A DNA stretch of 64,000 nt from CAVQAH01 sp963784195 (GTDB lineage Bacteria > Acidobacteriota > Vicinamibacteria > Vicinamibacterales > 2-12-FULL-66-21). The translations under genes and the position numbers were made by a program. Below are positions 8,536-17,737 of this stretch, piece after piece (position 1 is the first letter of the stretch; each line of letters opens with the position of its first letter). The notes beneath the pieces are model-generated. The model saw only the letters and a program-made list of their open reading frames with translations, was not told the origin of the DNA and made no database searches. The DNA is taken from positions 1,054,001 to 1,118,000 of the forward strand of contig CAWARA010000020.1 in assembly GCA_963784195.1 (NCBI GenBank). Direction: 5' to 3'.

Positions 8536-9270
8536 ATGCCCAAGCTGTATGACGAGCTCGCGCCGTGGTGGCCGCTCATGTCGGCGCCAGAAGACTACGA
8601 AGAAGAGGCGGCGTTCTATGGACGCGCGCTGGAAGAGGCCTGCCAGGGACCGGCCCGCACACTCGTCGAGCTCGGCAGCGGTGGCGGAAACAACGCGTCG
8701 CATCTGAAATCACGATTCAAGATGGTGCTCGTGGAACCATCAGCGGGAATGCTGAAGGTCAGCCACGCGTTGAATCCAGAATGCGAGCACGTGCAGGGCG
8801 ACATGCGAACCGTCAGGTTGAATCGACAGTTCGATCTCGTGTTCGTGCACGACGCCGTCTGCTACATGACGACGGAGTCGGACCTGCGGCAGGCGATCGG
8901 GACCGCGTTCATGCACTGCAGGCCTGGCGGCGCGGCGCTCTTCGCACCGGATCACCTGCTCGAGAACTTCCGCCCGTCATCGGACCATGGCGGTCACGAT
9001 AACGCCACGCACGGCCTGCGCTACCTGGAATGGACGTGGGACCCCGATCCATCGGATACAACGTATCTGGTCGACTACGCGTACCTGCTGCGGAGCCCCG
9101 ACGGTTCCGTGCGAGTGGAGCATGACCGTCACGTCGAAGGTCTCTTCTCGCGCGCAGTCTGGCTGCGCCTGCTGTCGGACGCCGGCTTCGAACCGCACGT
9201 CCTCCCCTTCGACCACTCAGAGCTCGAACCTGGCTCGTACGAAGTGTTCGTTGCGACGAAGAGAACTTGA
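8536..9270 (+). CDS. Class I SAM-dependent methyltransferase
   Basis: 244 residues from ATG 8536. The SAM-binding motif I is TLVELGSGGGNNASHL, followed by the acidic loop VLVEPSAGMLKVS and motif III around FDLVFVHDAVCYMTT. The C-terminal half has the beta structure and closing SYEVFVATKR typical of small UbiE-like methyltransferases. Substrate is unknown. The gene is divergent from the ArsR regulator and ends at the minisatellite of repeat copy B, which begins at its stop codon. Confidence 0.85.
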   Translation: MPKLYDELAPWWPLMSAPEDYEEEAAFYGRALEEACQGPARTLVELGSGGGNNASHLKSRFKMVLVEPSAGMLKVSHALNPECEHVQGDMRTVRLNRQFDLVFVHDAVCYMTTESDLRQAIGTAFMHCRPGGAALFAPDHLLENFRPSSDHGGHDNATHGLRYLEWTWDPDPSDTTYLVDYAYLLRSPDGSVRVEHDRHVEGLFSRAVWLRLLSDAGFEPHVLPFDHSELEPGSYEVFVATKRT

Positions 9271-9638
9271 CGGGGGTTCATGACGAGGGTTCACACGAGG
9301 GTTCAGGACGGGGGTTCAGGACAACGGTTCAGCCGAGGGTTCACGACGCGGGTTCATCGACGGCGACACGGTCCGAGCCGAGCGAGCCGGTCGGCTCGGG
9401 GCGACCTCTGAGCTGCGCGACGGCGATAGTCTAAAAACGGCCTCGTAGCGGGTCCCATCGTCGCCGGCCAGGTTTCGTCTCCGGCGTACGGCAGACCCCG
9501 TTGCCCAACCGATTGGGCGCGGACCACCTGATTAGCCAAGACGGCGACGTCGTCGTGAGCACGCGCCGCGGAAGAGGTCGTTTTTCCGCGCAGCGAAGCG
9601 GGAGCCCGAGACACCGCGCTCGGCTCGGACGGACGAAC
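9268..9638 (+). repeat. Structured intergenic repeat, copy B
   Basis: Same plus-strand orientation as copy A: a degenerate GGGTTCAGGACGA leader (about 9271-9358) and then the conserved body. It fills the whole gap between convergent genes. The left edge touches the methyltransferase stop codon and the right edge (GGACGAACTT) abuts the stop codon of the YCII gene, so the element appears to define the intergenic space. Confidence 0.85.
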
Positions 9639-10055
9639 TTATTTCTTCGACCCCACACCCATCTCGCGGAAGCGTTCCATCTGTTGGCTGCCGCCGAAAT
9701 CTTCGAGCTCGAACAGTTGACGGACCTCGATCTCGCTTTCCTCGTTCTCGCCGAACGGCGCCGGAAACCGTCTGGCCCATTCCATCGCTTCTTCGCGCGA
9801 CTTCACCTGGATCAGCGTGTAGCCTGCGATCAGTTCCTTCGCCTCGGTGAAGGGACCGTCGATCACGGTGCGCTTGCTGCCCGAATATTTGATCCGCCAG
9901 CCCTTTGACGTCGGCTGAAGACCCGACGCATCCAGCAGCGCTCCAGCCTTCACCAGCTCCTCGTGATATTCGGCCATCGCGGCGATCAGCGCCTCTTCGG
10001 GCATCTTTCCCGCTTCGCTGTCCTTGTTTCCCTTGACGATGATCATGAATCGCAC
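9639..10055 (-). CDS. YCII-related (DGPF) domain protein
   Basis: 138 residues from a GTG at 10055, chosen because GAGAGGAG lies at ribosome-binding distance and the N-terminus becomes VRFMIIVKGNKDSEAG, as in relatives; ATG 10046 is the alternative. The motif VIDGPFTEAKELIAGYTLIQVKS is the DGPF/YCII signature. These ferredoxin-like proteins are often encoded near ECF sigma factors in soil bacteria; their chemistry is unknown. No partner sigma gene is adjacent. The next 140 bp upstream (10056-10195) show nothing recognisable. Confidence 0.85.
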   Translation of the reverse strand: MRFMIIVKGNKDSEAGKMPEEALIAAMAEYHEELVKAGALLDASGLQPTSKGWRIKYSGSKRTVIDGPFTEAKELIAGYTLIQVKSREEAMEWARRFPAPFGENEESEIEVRQLFELEDFGGSQQMERFREMGVGSKK

Positions 10056-10195
10056 GGTACGCTCCTCTCCCTGGGCCTGATTCTGACCCTTACCTGGACG
10101 TCGATCCACTGTCGTTGGAATCGACAACGCAGCTAGCCACTGATGGGCTGGAGTTAGAGCAACTGGCGGAAACGCAAGGCTGGTCCGTGTTTGAG

Positions 10196-10948
10196 TCAGG
10201 ACATCAGCACGACCGACGACGCGATCAGAAAGGCGAGGCCGATCAGCGACAGCATGCGTCCGTGAGACGTGTCGAAGGTCTCGGCGAACGGCTTGAGCGC
10301 GGTTCGCACGTGCTTGGGCTCGCGGGCAGCGACGATGCCGACGAGGATCCACCACAAGCCAAGCACCCACAGCGTCTCGAACTGGTTGCGGTAGCCCTCG
10401 GCGCTGACGCTCCGGAACGACAGTGGAAACCCGAGGACGAGGCCCGTGAGCAACCCGGCACCGACCGCCAGCGGAAAGTAGATCATCAGGCGCCTGCGTC
10501 CGACGAGCAGGTGCGGCGAGTAGTTCACACAGGAGCGCGCGACAAAGTACGCCACGACCAGTAGCGGTGCGCCAATCCAGTCGAACGTCGGAATCGCGAA
10601 CAACGTCAACACCACGAGCAGCACGGGCAATCCCCAGTCGTCGGCAAGCTTCTGCTGCCAGGCGGTGACGACATCGGTGATGTTGCGGGTGATCCAATCT
10701 GCGGTGTTCGGATGCGGCTCTCGCGCGACATCGCTCCATTGGCTGGGATTGCCAAGGCTGGCGAGCACGCGTTCGAGCGCGCCGACGCTGACCGGCTCCG
10801 GCATCCCTTCGAGCTCGGCATGCACGTGCGCCCGCAAATCCTGCGCGACGTCGTCGGCGTTGACTGACGGGTCGCCTGCTATGGACAACCGCACCCGTCC
10901 CAACCAGGCTTCGAAGTGTTCCGATGCGTCGGGGGTCCAGGTTTTCAT
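10196..10948 (-). CDS. HAAS-type membrane protein paired with PadR
   Basis: 250 residues. An N-terminal helical domain (FEAWLGRVRLSIAGDPSVNADDVAQDLRAHVHAEL, then LERVLASLGNPSQW) matches the HAAS/DUF1700 pattern found in partners of PadR regulators. It is followed by about five to six membrane segments from residue 105 onward. The ATG at 10948 is 3 bp after the PadR stop, so the pair is an operon. Such proteins are thought to relay membrane signals to PadR or to be its target; the function here is inferred. Confidence 0.7.
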   Translation of the reverse strand: MKTWTPDASEHFEAWLGRVRLSIAGDPSVNADDVAQDLRAHVHAELEGMPEPVSVGALERVLASLGNPSQWSDVAREPHPNTADWITRNITDVVTAWQQKLADDWGLPVLLVVLTLFAIPTFDWIGAPLLVVAYFVARSCVNYSPHLLVGRRRLMIYFPLAVGAGLLTGLVLGFPLSFRSVSAEGYRNQFETLWVLGLWWILVGIVAAREPKHVRTALKPFAETFDTSHGRMLSLIGLAFLIASSVVLMS

Positions 10949-10951
10949 CGG

Positions 10952-11287
10952 CTAACCTGCTTTGTGTCCGGCATGCCGCAACTCCTCCACGCTGGAGACG
11001 AGTGCTTCCCACGCCTGGTTCATTTCATCGAGCGAGGCCCGCCCGACATCGGTGAGTTCGTAGTATTTGCGGGGAGGCCCGTCCGGCGAGTCCTCGATCG
11101 TCGTGCGCACGAGACCGTCCGCCTTGAGGCGGCTGAGGATCGGGTAGACGGTGCCATCCGCGATCATCAGGCCGCTATAGCGGCGGAGGATGCGAACGAT
11201 GTCGTAGCCGTAGAGGCGATCGCCGTTGAGCGCGTGGAGGATTGCGAGTTCGAGCGCGCCCTTGCGGAGCTGTGTCGTCCAGCTCAT
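10952..11287 (-). CDS. PadR-family transcriptional regulator
   Basis: 111 residues from ATG 11287 (MSWTTQLRKGALELAILHAL); a longer upstream frame is not credible. The winged helix LYGYDIVRILRRYSGLMIADGTVYPILSRLKADGLV and the wing PPRKYYELTDVGR are the PadR signature; it is the short PadR-s2 type with one C-terminal dimerisation helix. A possible imperfect palindrome, TACTTCAATGCAAGGTA, lies at 11304-11320 just upstream and could be an autoregulatory operator. It forms an operon with the HAAS membrane protein. Confidence 0.9.
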   Translation of the reverse strand: MSWTTQLRKGALELAILHALNGDRLYGYDIVRILRRYSGLMIADGTVYPILSRLKADGLVRTTIEDSPDGPPRKYYELTDVGRASLDEMNQAWEALVSSVEELRHAGHKAG

Positions 11288-11384
11288 GGGATTTTGGGCA
11301 CTATACTTCAATGCAAGGTAGATGGCAATGCCCCATAGCTGGCGAGCCGACGGGATTGCGGTTCGCGGCTGGGGTTCCCTGGCG

Positions 11385-11819
11385 CTACCGGTCCGGCGCG
11401 AACGTGGGTTTCGCCTGTCCTTTGTGACAGGTGTAACAGGTGAGCGGCAAGTCGGCCTTGCCGGTGATCTGCCGAAGCTTCTGCTGGACGTCGCCACGCA
11501 TCGTCCACATCTCGCGCGCGATCCCCTTTTCGCGCATCGAATCGCTCTCCCACTCGCCGATCGTGTGGCAGTGGCTGCACTCGACACCAAGGTTCGGCAC
11601 GAACGCCTGCTCCATGATTCGCAGCACGCGGATTGCCGGCATGCCTTTGAACGTCTGGATGTTCTTGAAAACCTGCTCGGCTGGTTGCTGTTCCTTGCCT
11701 GCGATCAGCCGCTCCAGCTCCTCGATGTGCTTGTTGCGCGGTTGTGGCGTCTGGACCACGGCGGCAGCGACGAGCACGGGCAGACTGATCGCCAACGCGA
11801 ACACGCACTTGTTCATCAA
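11385..11819 (-). CDS. Dihaem c-type cytochrome, reaction-centre cytochrome subunit-like
   Basis: 144 residues with a signal peptide (about residues 1-19). It has two haem-binding motifs, CSHCH near residue 81 and CYTCH near residue 126. The context VFKNIQTFKGMPAIRVLRIMEQAF followed by LGVECSHCH matches the photosynthetic-reaction-centre cytochrome c domain, which in Acidobacteriota occurs in small exported proteins unrelated to photosynthesis. Likely a periplasmic electron carrier. No dehydrogenase is adjacent; the window's quinoprotein could be a partner, but this is speculation. The tandem repeat block starts 100 bp upstream. Confidence 0.85.
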   Translation of the reverse strand: MMNKCVFALAISLPVLVAAAVVQTPQPRNKHIEELERLIAGKEQQPAEQVFKNIQTFKGMPAIRVLRIMEQAFVPNLGVECSHCHTIGEWESDSMREKGIAREMWTMRGDVQQKLRQITGKADLPLTCYTCHKGQAKPTFAPDR

Positions 11820-11918
11820 GAGACCCTCGGCGTACCGACGCGATCAGAGTGCCGCGCCTGACAACGCCGCAACAGGCTCGTGGGGTGAGATGGAGTTGGC
11901 CGGGGCAGGACGCTCGGG

Positions 11919-12290
11919 TCACACGCGGGGTCACACGCGGGTTCAGACGAGGGTTCAGACGAAGGTTCAGGACGGAGGTTCACACGAGGGTTCACCGGCT
12001 GCGACACGGTCCGAGCCGAGCGAGCCGGTTGGCTCGGGGCGACCTCTGAGCTGCGCGACGGCGGCAGTCTAAAAACGGCCTCGGAGCGGGTCCTTCGTCG
12101 CCGGCCAGGCTTCGTCTCCGGCGTACGGCAGACCCCGTTGCCCAACCGATTGGGCGCGGACGTTCGGATCAGCCAAGCCGGCGACGTCATCGTCAGCACG
12201 CGCCGCGGAGAGGTCGTTTTTCCGCGCAGCGAAGCGGGAGCCCCGAGACGACCGGCTCGATCGGCACGGACGAACGGACGATAGACGGGA
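11919..12290 (+). repeat. Structured intergenic repeat, copy C (first of a tandem trio)
   Basis: The leader is degenerate (GGGTCACACGCG, GGTTCAGACGAG) and the body is near-identical to copies A, B and D. It is followed directly by copy D with a period of about 365 bp. Confidence 0.9.
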
Positions 12291-12657
12291 GTTCACGACG
12301 TGGGTTCACGACGAGGGTTCACGACGAAGGTTCAGGACGGGGGTTCACACGAGGGTTCACCGGCTGCGACACGGTCCGAGCCGAGCGAGCCGGTTGGCTC
12401 GGGGCGACCTCTGAGCTGCGCGACGGCGATCAGTCTAAAAACGGCCTCGTAGCGGGTCCCTTCGTCGCCGGCCAGGCTTCGTCTCCGGCGTACGGCAAAC
12501 CCCGTTGCCCAACCGATTGGGCGCGGACCACCGGATCAGCCAAGCCGGCGACGTCGTCGTCAGCACGCGCCGCGGAGAGGTCGTTTTTCCGCGCAGCGAA
12601 GCGGGAGCCCCGAGCCGACCGGCTCGATCGGCACGGACGAACGGACGATAGACGGGA
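12291..12657 (+). repeat. Structured intergenic repeat, copy D (best reference copy)
   Basis: A complete 367-bp unit. Stems: CCGAGCC 12376-12382 with GGCTCGG 12396-12402; CGCCGG 12466-12471 with CCGGCG 12485-12490; GCCCAA 12507-12512 with TTGGGC 12517-12522 (loop CCGA); CGCGGA 12571-12576 with TCCGCG 12588-12593; CGAGCC 12611-12616 with GGCTCG 12621-12626 (loop GACC). The leader is five or so 12-13 bp GGTTCA units. Confidence 0.9.
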
Positions 12658-12795
12658 GTTCACGACTTGGGTTCACGACGAGGGTTCACACGAAGGTTCA
12701 GGACGGGGTTCACACGAGGGTTCATCGGCTTACGACACGGTCCGAGCCGAGCGAGCCGGTTAGCTCGGAGCGACCTCTGAGCTGCGCGACGGCGG
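12658..12795 (+). repeat. Structured intergenic repeat, copy E (truncated)
   Basis: Has the leader and the first hairpin, then breaks off at GCGACGGCGGCAG, just before the conserved CTAAAAACGG string. The next ~35 bp resemble the 5' end of the cytochrome gene near 11760-11795; the minus-strand translation AIGLPVIAAAA resembles the cytochrome signal peptide AISLPVLVAAA. Confidence 0.75.
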
Positions 12796-12902
12796 CGGCA
12801 GCGATCACGGGCAGACCGATCGCATTCCCAACCCCTCAAGCCGAGCGGATCGCGAGGTCTTCTTGGGAGTTAGGAGTTAGAGGTTTTTGGAGTTGTCACA
12901 GA

Positions 12903-13396
12903 CTAACTGCGGTCATAAAAGGCCGGAGGCTCGATCCCGAGAGCGCGCAGGTAGACGTAGCCCTGCCCGCGATGGTGGATCTCGTTGTCAATGACGTAGA
13001 GGATGAGATCGTGCAGCACGCCGGGATACTGACCGAATGCGTTCAGCGTTTCCATGAACCGCTCCGGCGGAATCTGCGGCCACAACTCGTTCAGCTGATC
13101 GGTGCTCTCATCCCAGAGGCGCAGGATCTCGCTCTTCGGCCGAGGGTCACGGCTGCTCGAAGCGTTCCAGTCGCCTGAGATCGCGCCGTCACCATCGGCA
13201 CGGCCATCGTAATCATCTCCATCGCGAGCGCGCCGAACGGCCGCATACCGCCGACTGAAAACGTGAACAGCTTGTCCTCAGGGAATGCTTCGATGACGCG
13301 CCGTGTCAGGCGCCGATGAGCCTGCCAGTGCGAGAGCAGACCGTCGGGGGTGATGAATGGTGTCGCTTCAGCCACAAGGCCTCCGTTTGCGATCAA
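12903..13396 (-). CDS. DinB-family protein (1-bp frameshift)
   Basis: The corrected product is about 164 residues, normal for DinB four-helix proteins. The first frame (ATG 13396) covers ATPFITPDGLLSHWQAHRRL to MEMITMAVPMVT; the second covers GAISGDWNASSSRDPRPKSE to the end, including the helix VLHDLILYVIDNEIHHRGQGYVYLRALG with the conserved metal-site histidine pattern HHRGQ. One missing base near 13188 explains the break. Family members bind a divalent metal through three histidines and include thiol-dependent transferases; the substrate is unknown. It starts 2 bp after the ADOP stop, so it is in that operon. Confidence 0.8.
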
Positions 13397-13398
13397 TG

Positions 13399-15831
13399 TT
13401 ACTCGCCGCGAAGGGTCAGCGCAGGATCGGTTGACGCCGCCAGCACGGCGGGACGAACGCAGGCGATGACGGCGACGGCCATCAACACCGCCGGTCCGAT
13501 AATAAATGAGGCGGGGTCCAGAGGCCCGATGCCGAAGAGCAATGATTGCGCCGACTTCGACACAAGAGCGGCGGCGGCGAACCCCATCGCGATTCCAGCC
13601 ACCGTTACGACGAGACCTTCACGCAGAACCAGCCTGACCAATTCAGCCGGCTGCGCACCGAGCGCAGCGCGAACACCAAGTTCCCGCCGCCGATCAGACA
13701 CGCTGTATGTCAACACGCCGTGAAGCCCAATGGCGGCCAGCAGAAGCCCGAGCGCGGCAAACCCCAAGAGGACGGCGGCCGCAAAGCGGGGCTGCTCGAC
13801 GGACGCCGCAATTGCCGTCGTCAGCGGCTCGACGCGGTCGATCGCTGCCGCGGGCTCGAGATCGCGAACGATGCCGCGAAGCTCCGGAGCGAACGCGGAC
13901 GGGCTGCCGGTCGTGCGCACGACGAGCTGCACGGCACCGACCATCTCCTGGTTGTGCGTCCCGTGTGGAAAATAGATCTCGGGCTGCGGCTCGCGATCGT
14001 TCCCGTCTTTCAACACATTGCCGACGACGCCGATGATCTCGGTCTCGAGCTGGTTGTCCTGGCTCAAGAGGTTGCGAATCCTGGTGCCGGCCACTGGCGC
14101 CGCGGCGACGTGACGGCGGACGAATTCTTCGTTGACCAGTATCAGGCGCCGGCCGCCACGTCCATCAGTGTCGTTGAACAGCCGCCCCTCGCGCAGTCGA
14201 ATGCCGAGCGTCTCGATGTAGCCGGCCGTCACGGTGTAGATGAGCGCGCGTCCGTTCGCCGGCTTGTTCCCTGCGATCTGCGGCGGCAGGCTGAACGGGC
14301 CGATCGCCGATCGGCGCATCAGCGGAATCATGTTGCCGCCGCCGGCACTCGCGACATCGGGCCTCGCACGCACGCGCGCGAGCAGCGCGTCAGCGAATTG
14401 TTTCGTCCGCTCAGCACTCGCGCCGCCCGGCAACTCGATCGACGCGGTCAACACGCGATCGGCAGCGTAGCCGGGATCGACGTGCATCAGGCGGACGAAA
14501 CTGTGAATCAGCAGGCCTGCACCGATCGCCAGAATTGTGGAGAATGCGGCTTCCGTCAGCAGCACCGCCGCGCTCAGCCGGCGTGCACGCCGGCCGTGGG
14601 ATGACGTTCGCATGTCGTCACGCAGAACGCCCGATTCGAGTTGCCTCGCGCCTCGGATTGCTGGCAGCACACCGGACACGATCACGGCGGCCATCGTCGC
14701 GATCACGCAGAACGCGACAGCTCCCGGATCGAAACGCAGCTCGTCGAGGCGCGGCAGGCTCGCTGGCGCAACTGCCGGAATGATCCGGACGATCAACCAG
14801 GCGAGCAGCAAACCCAGCAGCCCACCGACACCCGCGAGCACCACGCTCTCGGTCAGCAATTGGCGAAAGATCCGGCCGCTGCTGCCGCCGAGCGCCGCGC
14901 GCACCGCCAGCTCGCGGCGGCGCGTCACGCCGCGCACGAGCATGAGGTTCGCGACGTTCGCGCACGAGATCAACAGCACCAGGCCAATCGCGGTCAGGAG
15001 CACGACGAGCGCGGGGCGAACGTTGACGGTCATGTCGTCAATCAACGGACGCACGTGAACCACCACGGGGCTGCCCTTCCCGAAGAAGAATTCGACGAGC
15101 GGGTGCCGCGTCGCGCTTCGCGCCGCTGCAGTGCCCTCTGCCTCAGCCTGCTCGGGCGTCGCGCCAACCCTCAAGCGTCCGAGGGCGGTGAACGCCATCG
15201 TGCGGGCCGACGCGGCCACGCCGTCGAGGGCATACGGAATCCAGAAACGAACGCGAGCGTCGGGGAAATCGAAACCGGCTTTCGCGATGCCGATGATGAC
15301 GTGAGGCTCCCCATCGATGCTCAGCGAACGCCCAAGGACTTGGGGATCGGAGCCGAACCGATCGCGCCACAGGACCTGAGAGAGGATCACGACAGGGCTG
15401 GAGCCCGGTTTGCCTTCGGTCGCGTGAAAGAATCGTCCCTGAACGGGTGCGGCTCCCAACATGCCGAACACCGAGGGAGATACCCGCGACCCGAACATCT
15501 TCACGGTTTCGTCGTCGAACGCGACCGCATAGTCGAGGATGCTGTATCCGCCCAGATTAACCAGTGTCGAGGAACGCTCCTTCCACACGGCGTAGGTGTG
15601 GCTGCTAAGCCAGCGGTTACCTGCGGGAGAAACGCCGCCCGGATGCTCCTCCCATACGCGAACGAGGTGTTCGGAGGCTGGATACGGAAGCGGCTTCCAC
15701 AAGACCCCGTATACAACCGAGAACACGGCGGTCGTCCCACCGATTCCCAGCGCGAGCGTGAGTATTGCGGCGATCGCGACGCCACGCGCGCGTCCGATCA
15801 TCACGAGGGCATAGCGGATGTCCTGAACCAT
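13399..15831 (-). CDS. ADOP-family permease (MacB/FtsX-like)
   Basis: An intact 810-residue protein starting MVQDIRYALVMIGRARGVAI with the motif ALGIGGTTAVFSVVYGVLWKPL. The periplasmic core (residues ~50-260), the FtsX domain with VLLTAIGLVLLISCANVANLMLVRG, the second core and the C-terminal FtsX domain ending STDPALTLRGE are all present. No PadR gene is adjacent; it is followed at 2 bp by the DinB gene. Transport substrate is unknown. Confidence 0.92.
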   Translation of the reverse strand: MVQDIRYALVMIGRARGVAIAAILTLALGIGGTTAVFSVVYGVLWKPLPYPASEHLVRVWEEHPGGVSPAGNRWLSSHTYAVWKERSSTLVNLGGYSILDYAVAFDDETVKMFGSRVSPSVFGMLGAAPVQGRFFHATEGKPGSSPVVILSQVLWRDRFGSDPQVLGRSLSIDGEPHVIIGIAKAGFDFPDARVRFWIPYALDGVAASARTMAFTALGRLRVGATPEQAEAEGTAAARSATRHPLVEFFFGKGSPVVVHVRPLIDDMTVNVRPALVVLLTAIGLVLLISCANVANLMLVRGVTRRRELAVRAALGGSSGRIFRQLLTESVVLAGVGGLLGLLLAWLIVRIIPAVAPASLPRLDELRFDPGAVAFCVIATMAAVIVSGVLPAIRGARQLESGVLRDDMRTSSHGRRARRLSAAVLLTEAAFSTILAIGAGLLIHSFVRLMHVDPGYAADRVLTASIELPGGASAERTKQFADALLARVRARPDVASAGGGNMIPLMRRSAIGPFSLPPQIAGNKPANGRALIYTVTAGYIETLGIRLREGRLFNDTDGRGGRRLILVNEEFVRRHVAAAPVAGTRIRNLLSQDNQLETEIIGVVGNVLKDGNDREPQPEIYFPHGTHNQEMVGAVQLVVRTTGSPSAFAPELRGIVRDLEPAAAIDRVEPLTTAIAASVEQPRFAAAVLLGFAALGLLLAAIGLHGVLTYSVSDRRRELGVRAALGAQPAELVRLVLREGLVVTVAGIAMGFAAAALVSKSAQSLLFGIGPLDPASFIIGPAVLMAVAVIACVRPAVLAASTDPALTLRGE

Positions 15832-15873
15832 CTATCTGTCTATTGTTTTCGATCTTCATTGTTTTTTCGAACG

Positions 15874-16062
15874 TCATCGACTCGGGCGCGCGAAGGGGGC
15901 GACACGTGGCGACTTCTTGAACGCATCGACGTCAGGAGGTCGCGTAGGAATGGTGAGCCAGTCTGGACGGCTTTCGATGTCGAGGCCTCGAGATGATGCT
16001 CCGACCATCTCGAACGCCAACCTGTAGCCGACCGAGCGCGGCACGTGTCCTAAACCGGGCAA
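15874..16062 (-). other. Unrecognised small reading frame in a 290-bp gap
   Basis: The stretch 15832-16120 lies between the ADOP start and the ligase end. On the minus strand it holds a short frame ending DWLTIPTRPPDVDAFKKSPRV...RPSR that stays open upstream to about 16131 without an obvious start. Composition looks protein-like, but no family is recognised; it may be the tail of a decayed gene. Confidence 0.25.
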
Positions 16063-16120
16063 TCGTGAATCGATCGCGAAATCGGCAGGCCGATCGTGTT
16101 CGCAACTCAGAACGGCCGGC

Positions 16121-17726
16121 TCACTCGATCGGCATACTCCCTTGGACGATTGGAGTTGGGCGTTGGCGCAGATGTGGATGAGTGACGTGCGTGATGATCC
16201 GCCTTACCTTCCCGGAGGCGCTGCGTGGAATCGTGTCGACGAAGCGCACGTCACGCAGACGCTTGTAGTGTGCGACCTGTGGGTCAGGCCATTCACGTAA
16301 GCCTGCAGCCGTGACATCGCCCGATCGGCGGACAACGAGCGCGACCGGCGCCTCGCCCGTTCGCTCGTCCGGTTGCCCGAAAAACGACCACATCAGCGAC
16401 AGCCGGGTGCGTCAGTAGGAGGGACTCGAGCTCCGCCGGCGCGACCTGCAGCGCGTTCACTTTGATCAGGTTCTTGAGACGGTCGATCACACGGACGTAG
16501 CCCTGGGCGTCCACGTATCCCAGATCACCGGTCCGCACCCATCCCTGTGCGTCGAACATGGCGGCGGTGTCCGCCTCGCGATTCAGGTAACCGCTCATGG
16601 TCTGCGGACCAGAGACCAGGAGCTCGCCCTCGCGATCAGGTCCGACATCCGCACCTGTCGCGGGATCCACCACTCGAATGCTCGTGTTTGGCAGCGGACG
16701 GCCGGCCGCTCCCGGCGGAGTGCCGGTGGCGCGATCAGGGATGGCACACGCACCTGCGAGCTCGGTGAGGCCCCAGCCCTGGCCGATGACGGCTCGGGAG
16801 AATCGCCGCTTCATGTCGTGCTGCAGTGCTGGCTCGAGCGGCGCACCGCCTGCTCCGGCAAAGGTCACGCTCTCCAGGTTGTGGGAATCGGCGTCGGGGT
16901 GATGCACGAGCGCCGCCATCATCTGTGGGGCGCCGAGGATCGCGGTGACACGATATGTGTCGATGAGATCCAGTGTCTGTGCCGGATCAAATCGACTGAC
17001 ACAGATGATTGTCGCGCCAACGGACAGCGGGACGGTTAACAGGGCGGTCGCTCCTAATATGTGGAAGAAGGGCGCTACCGCCAGAACGACGTCGCTGGTG
17101 TCGAAACGAAGCCGTGCCTGGATCTGCCGCGTGACCGTCACCATGGTCTCGTGCGAAAGGCACACGGCTTTTGGCGGGCCGGTCGTCCCGCTGGAGAAAG
17201 GCAGAAAGGCCGGCGCCTGCGGTTCGACGTACGGTAAGGCGTCACGGGGATTGGCCGTCAGCCAATCGTGAACGGATGTGACGCCATCAGTCCGACCGAT
17301 GACGGCGATGTGTTCCACGGCTGTCTTGTCTGCCGCAGCGCGAGCCACATCGATGAGCCGCGGAATCGTCACGAGCACGGACGCGCCCGTCTCGATGAGC
17401 TGGGCCCGCAGCTCGCGTTCCGTGCAGGCGATGCTCACAGGCGTCACCGCCAGGCCGGCCGTCATCGCGCCAAGCGCGACACCGGCCCAGGGTGGCATAT
17501 TGGGCGCCAACAGCGCCAGTACGTCACCCGGATGTCCGCGCTCGATCAACGCCGCCGCGATTCGTTCGATTCGTCGGGCCAGCTGGGCATACGTGATCGC
17601 GGCCCCTGACCTTCCGTCGACGAGGGCGGTCCTCGGGCCGTGAACGTTGGCGCACGTGCGCACGAGATCGTGCAGGGTCGTTCCACCAACGGGAACGTCC
17701 GGAAGGTCGCTGGTCCAAATCGTCAT
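16121..17726 (-). CDS. AMP-forming acyl-CoA ligase, 4-coumarate-CoA-ligase-like (1-bp frameshift)
   Basis: The corrected length is about 534 residues, normal for the family. ATG 17726 (MTIWTSDLPDVPVGGTTLHD) is preferred over 17768 because the latter would translate the operator. Adenylation motifs are clear: FLPFSSGTTGPPKAVCLSH (A3), GWGLTELAG (A5), GWVRTGDLGYVDAQGYVRVIDRLKNLIK (A7-A8), and, in the second frame, SASGKVRR with the catalytic A10 lysine. The break is at a run of five A at 16380-16384: removing one gives DVVVFGQPDERTGEAPVALVV. It activates an acyl or aryl acid with ATP and CoA; the substrate is not predictable. Divergent from tetR, which probably represses it. Confidence 0.85.
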
Positions 17727-17737
17727 GACGTTCGCCA

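Noticed and set aside
9639..11012. A single 457-residue minus-strand protein spanning the YCII and HAAS regions
   Set aside because: The upstream part is antisense-like and overlaps the HAAS gene in another frame; the YCII protein has its own GTG start with a ribosome-binding site.
12069..12663. Conserved short minus-strand frames inside the structured repeat (RAQSVGQRGLPYAGDEAWPAT)
   Set aside because: The similarity follows from DNA conservation of the repeat; ends differ between copies and there is no start-site conservation.
2405..12795. CRISPR array interpretation of the 13-bp GGTTCA units
   Set aside because: Units are contiguous with no spacers, are only 12-13 bp, and no cas genes are present.
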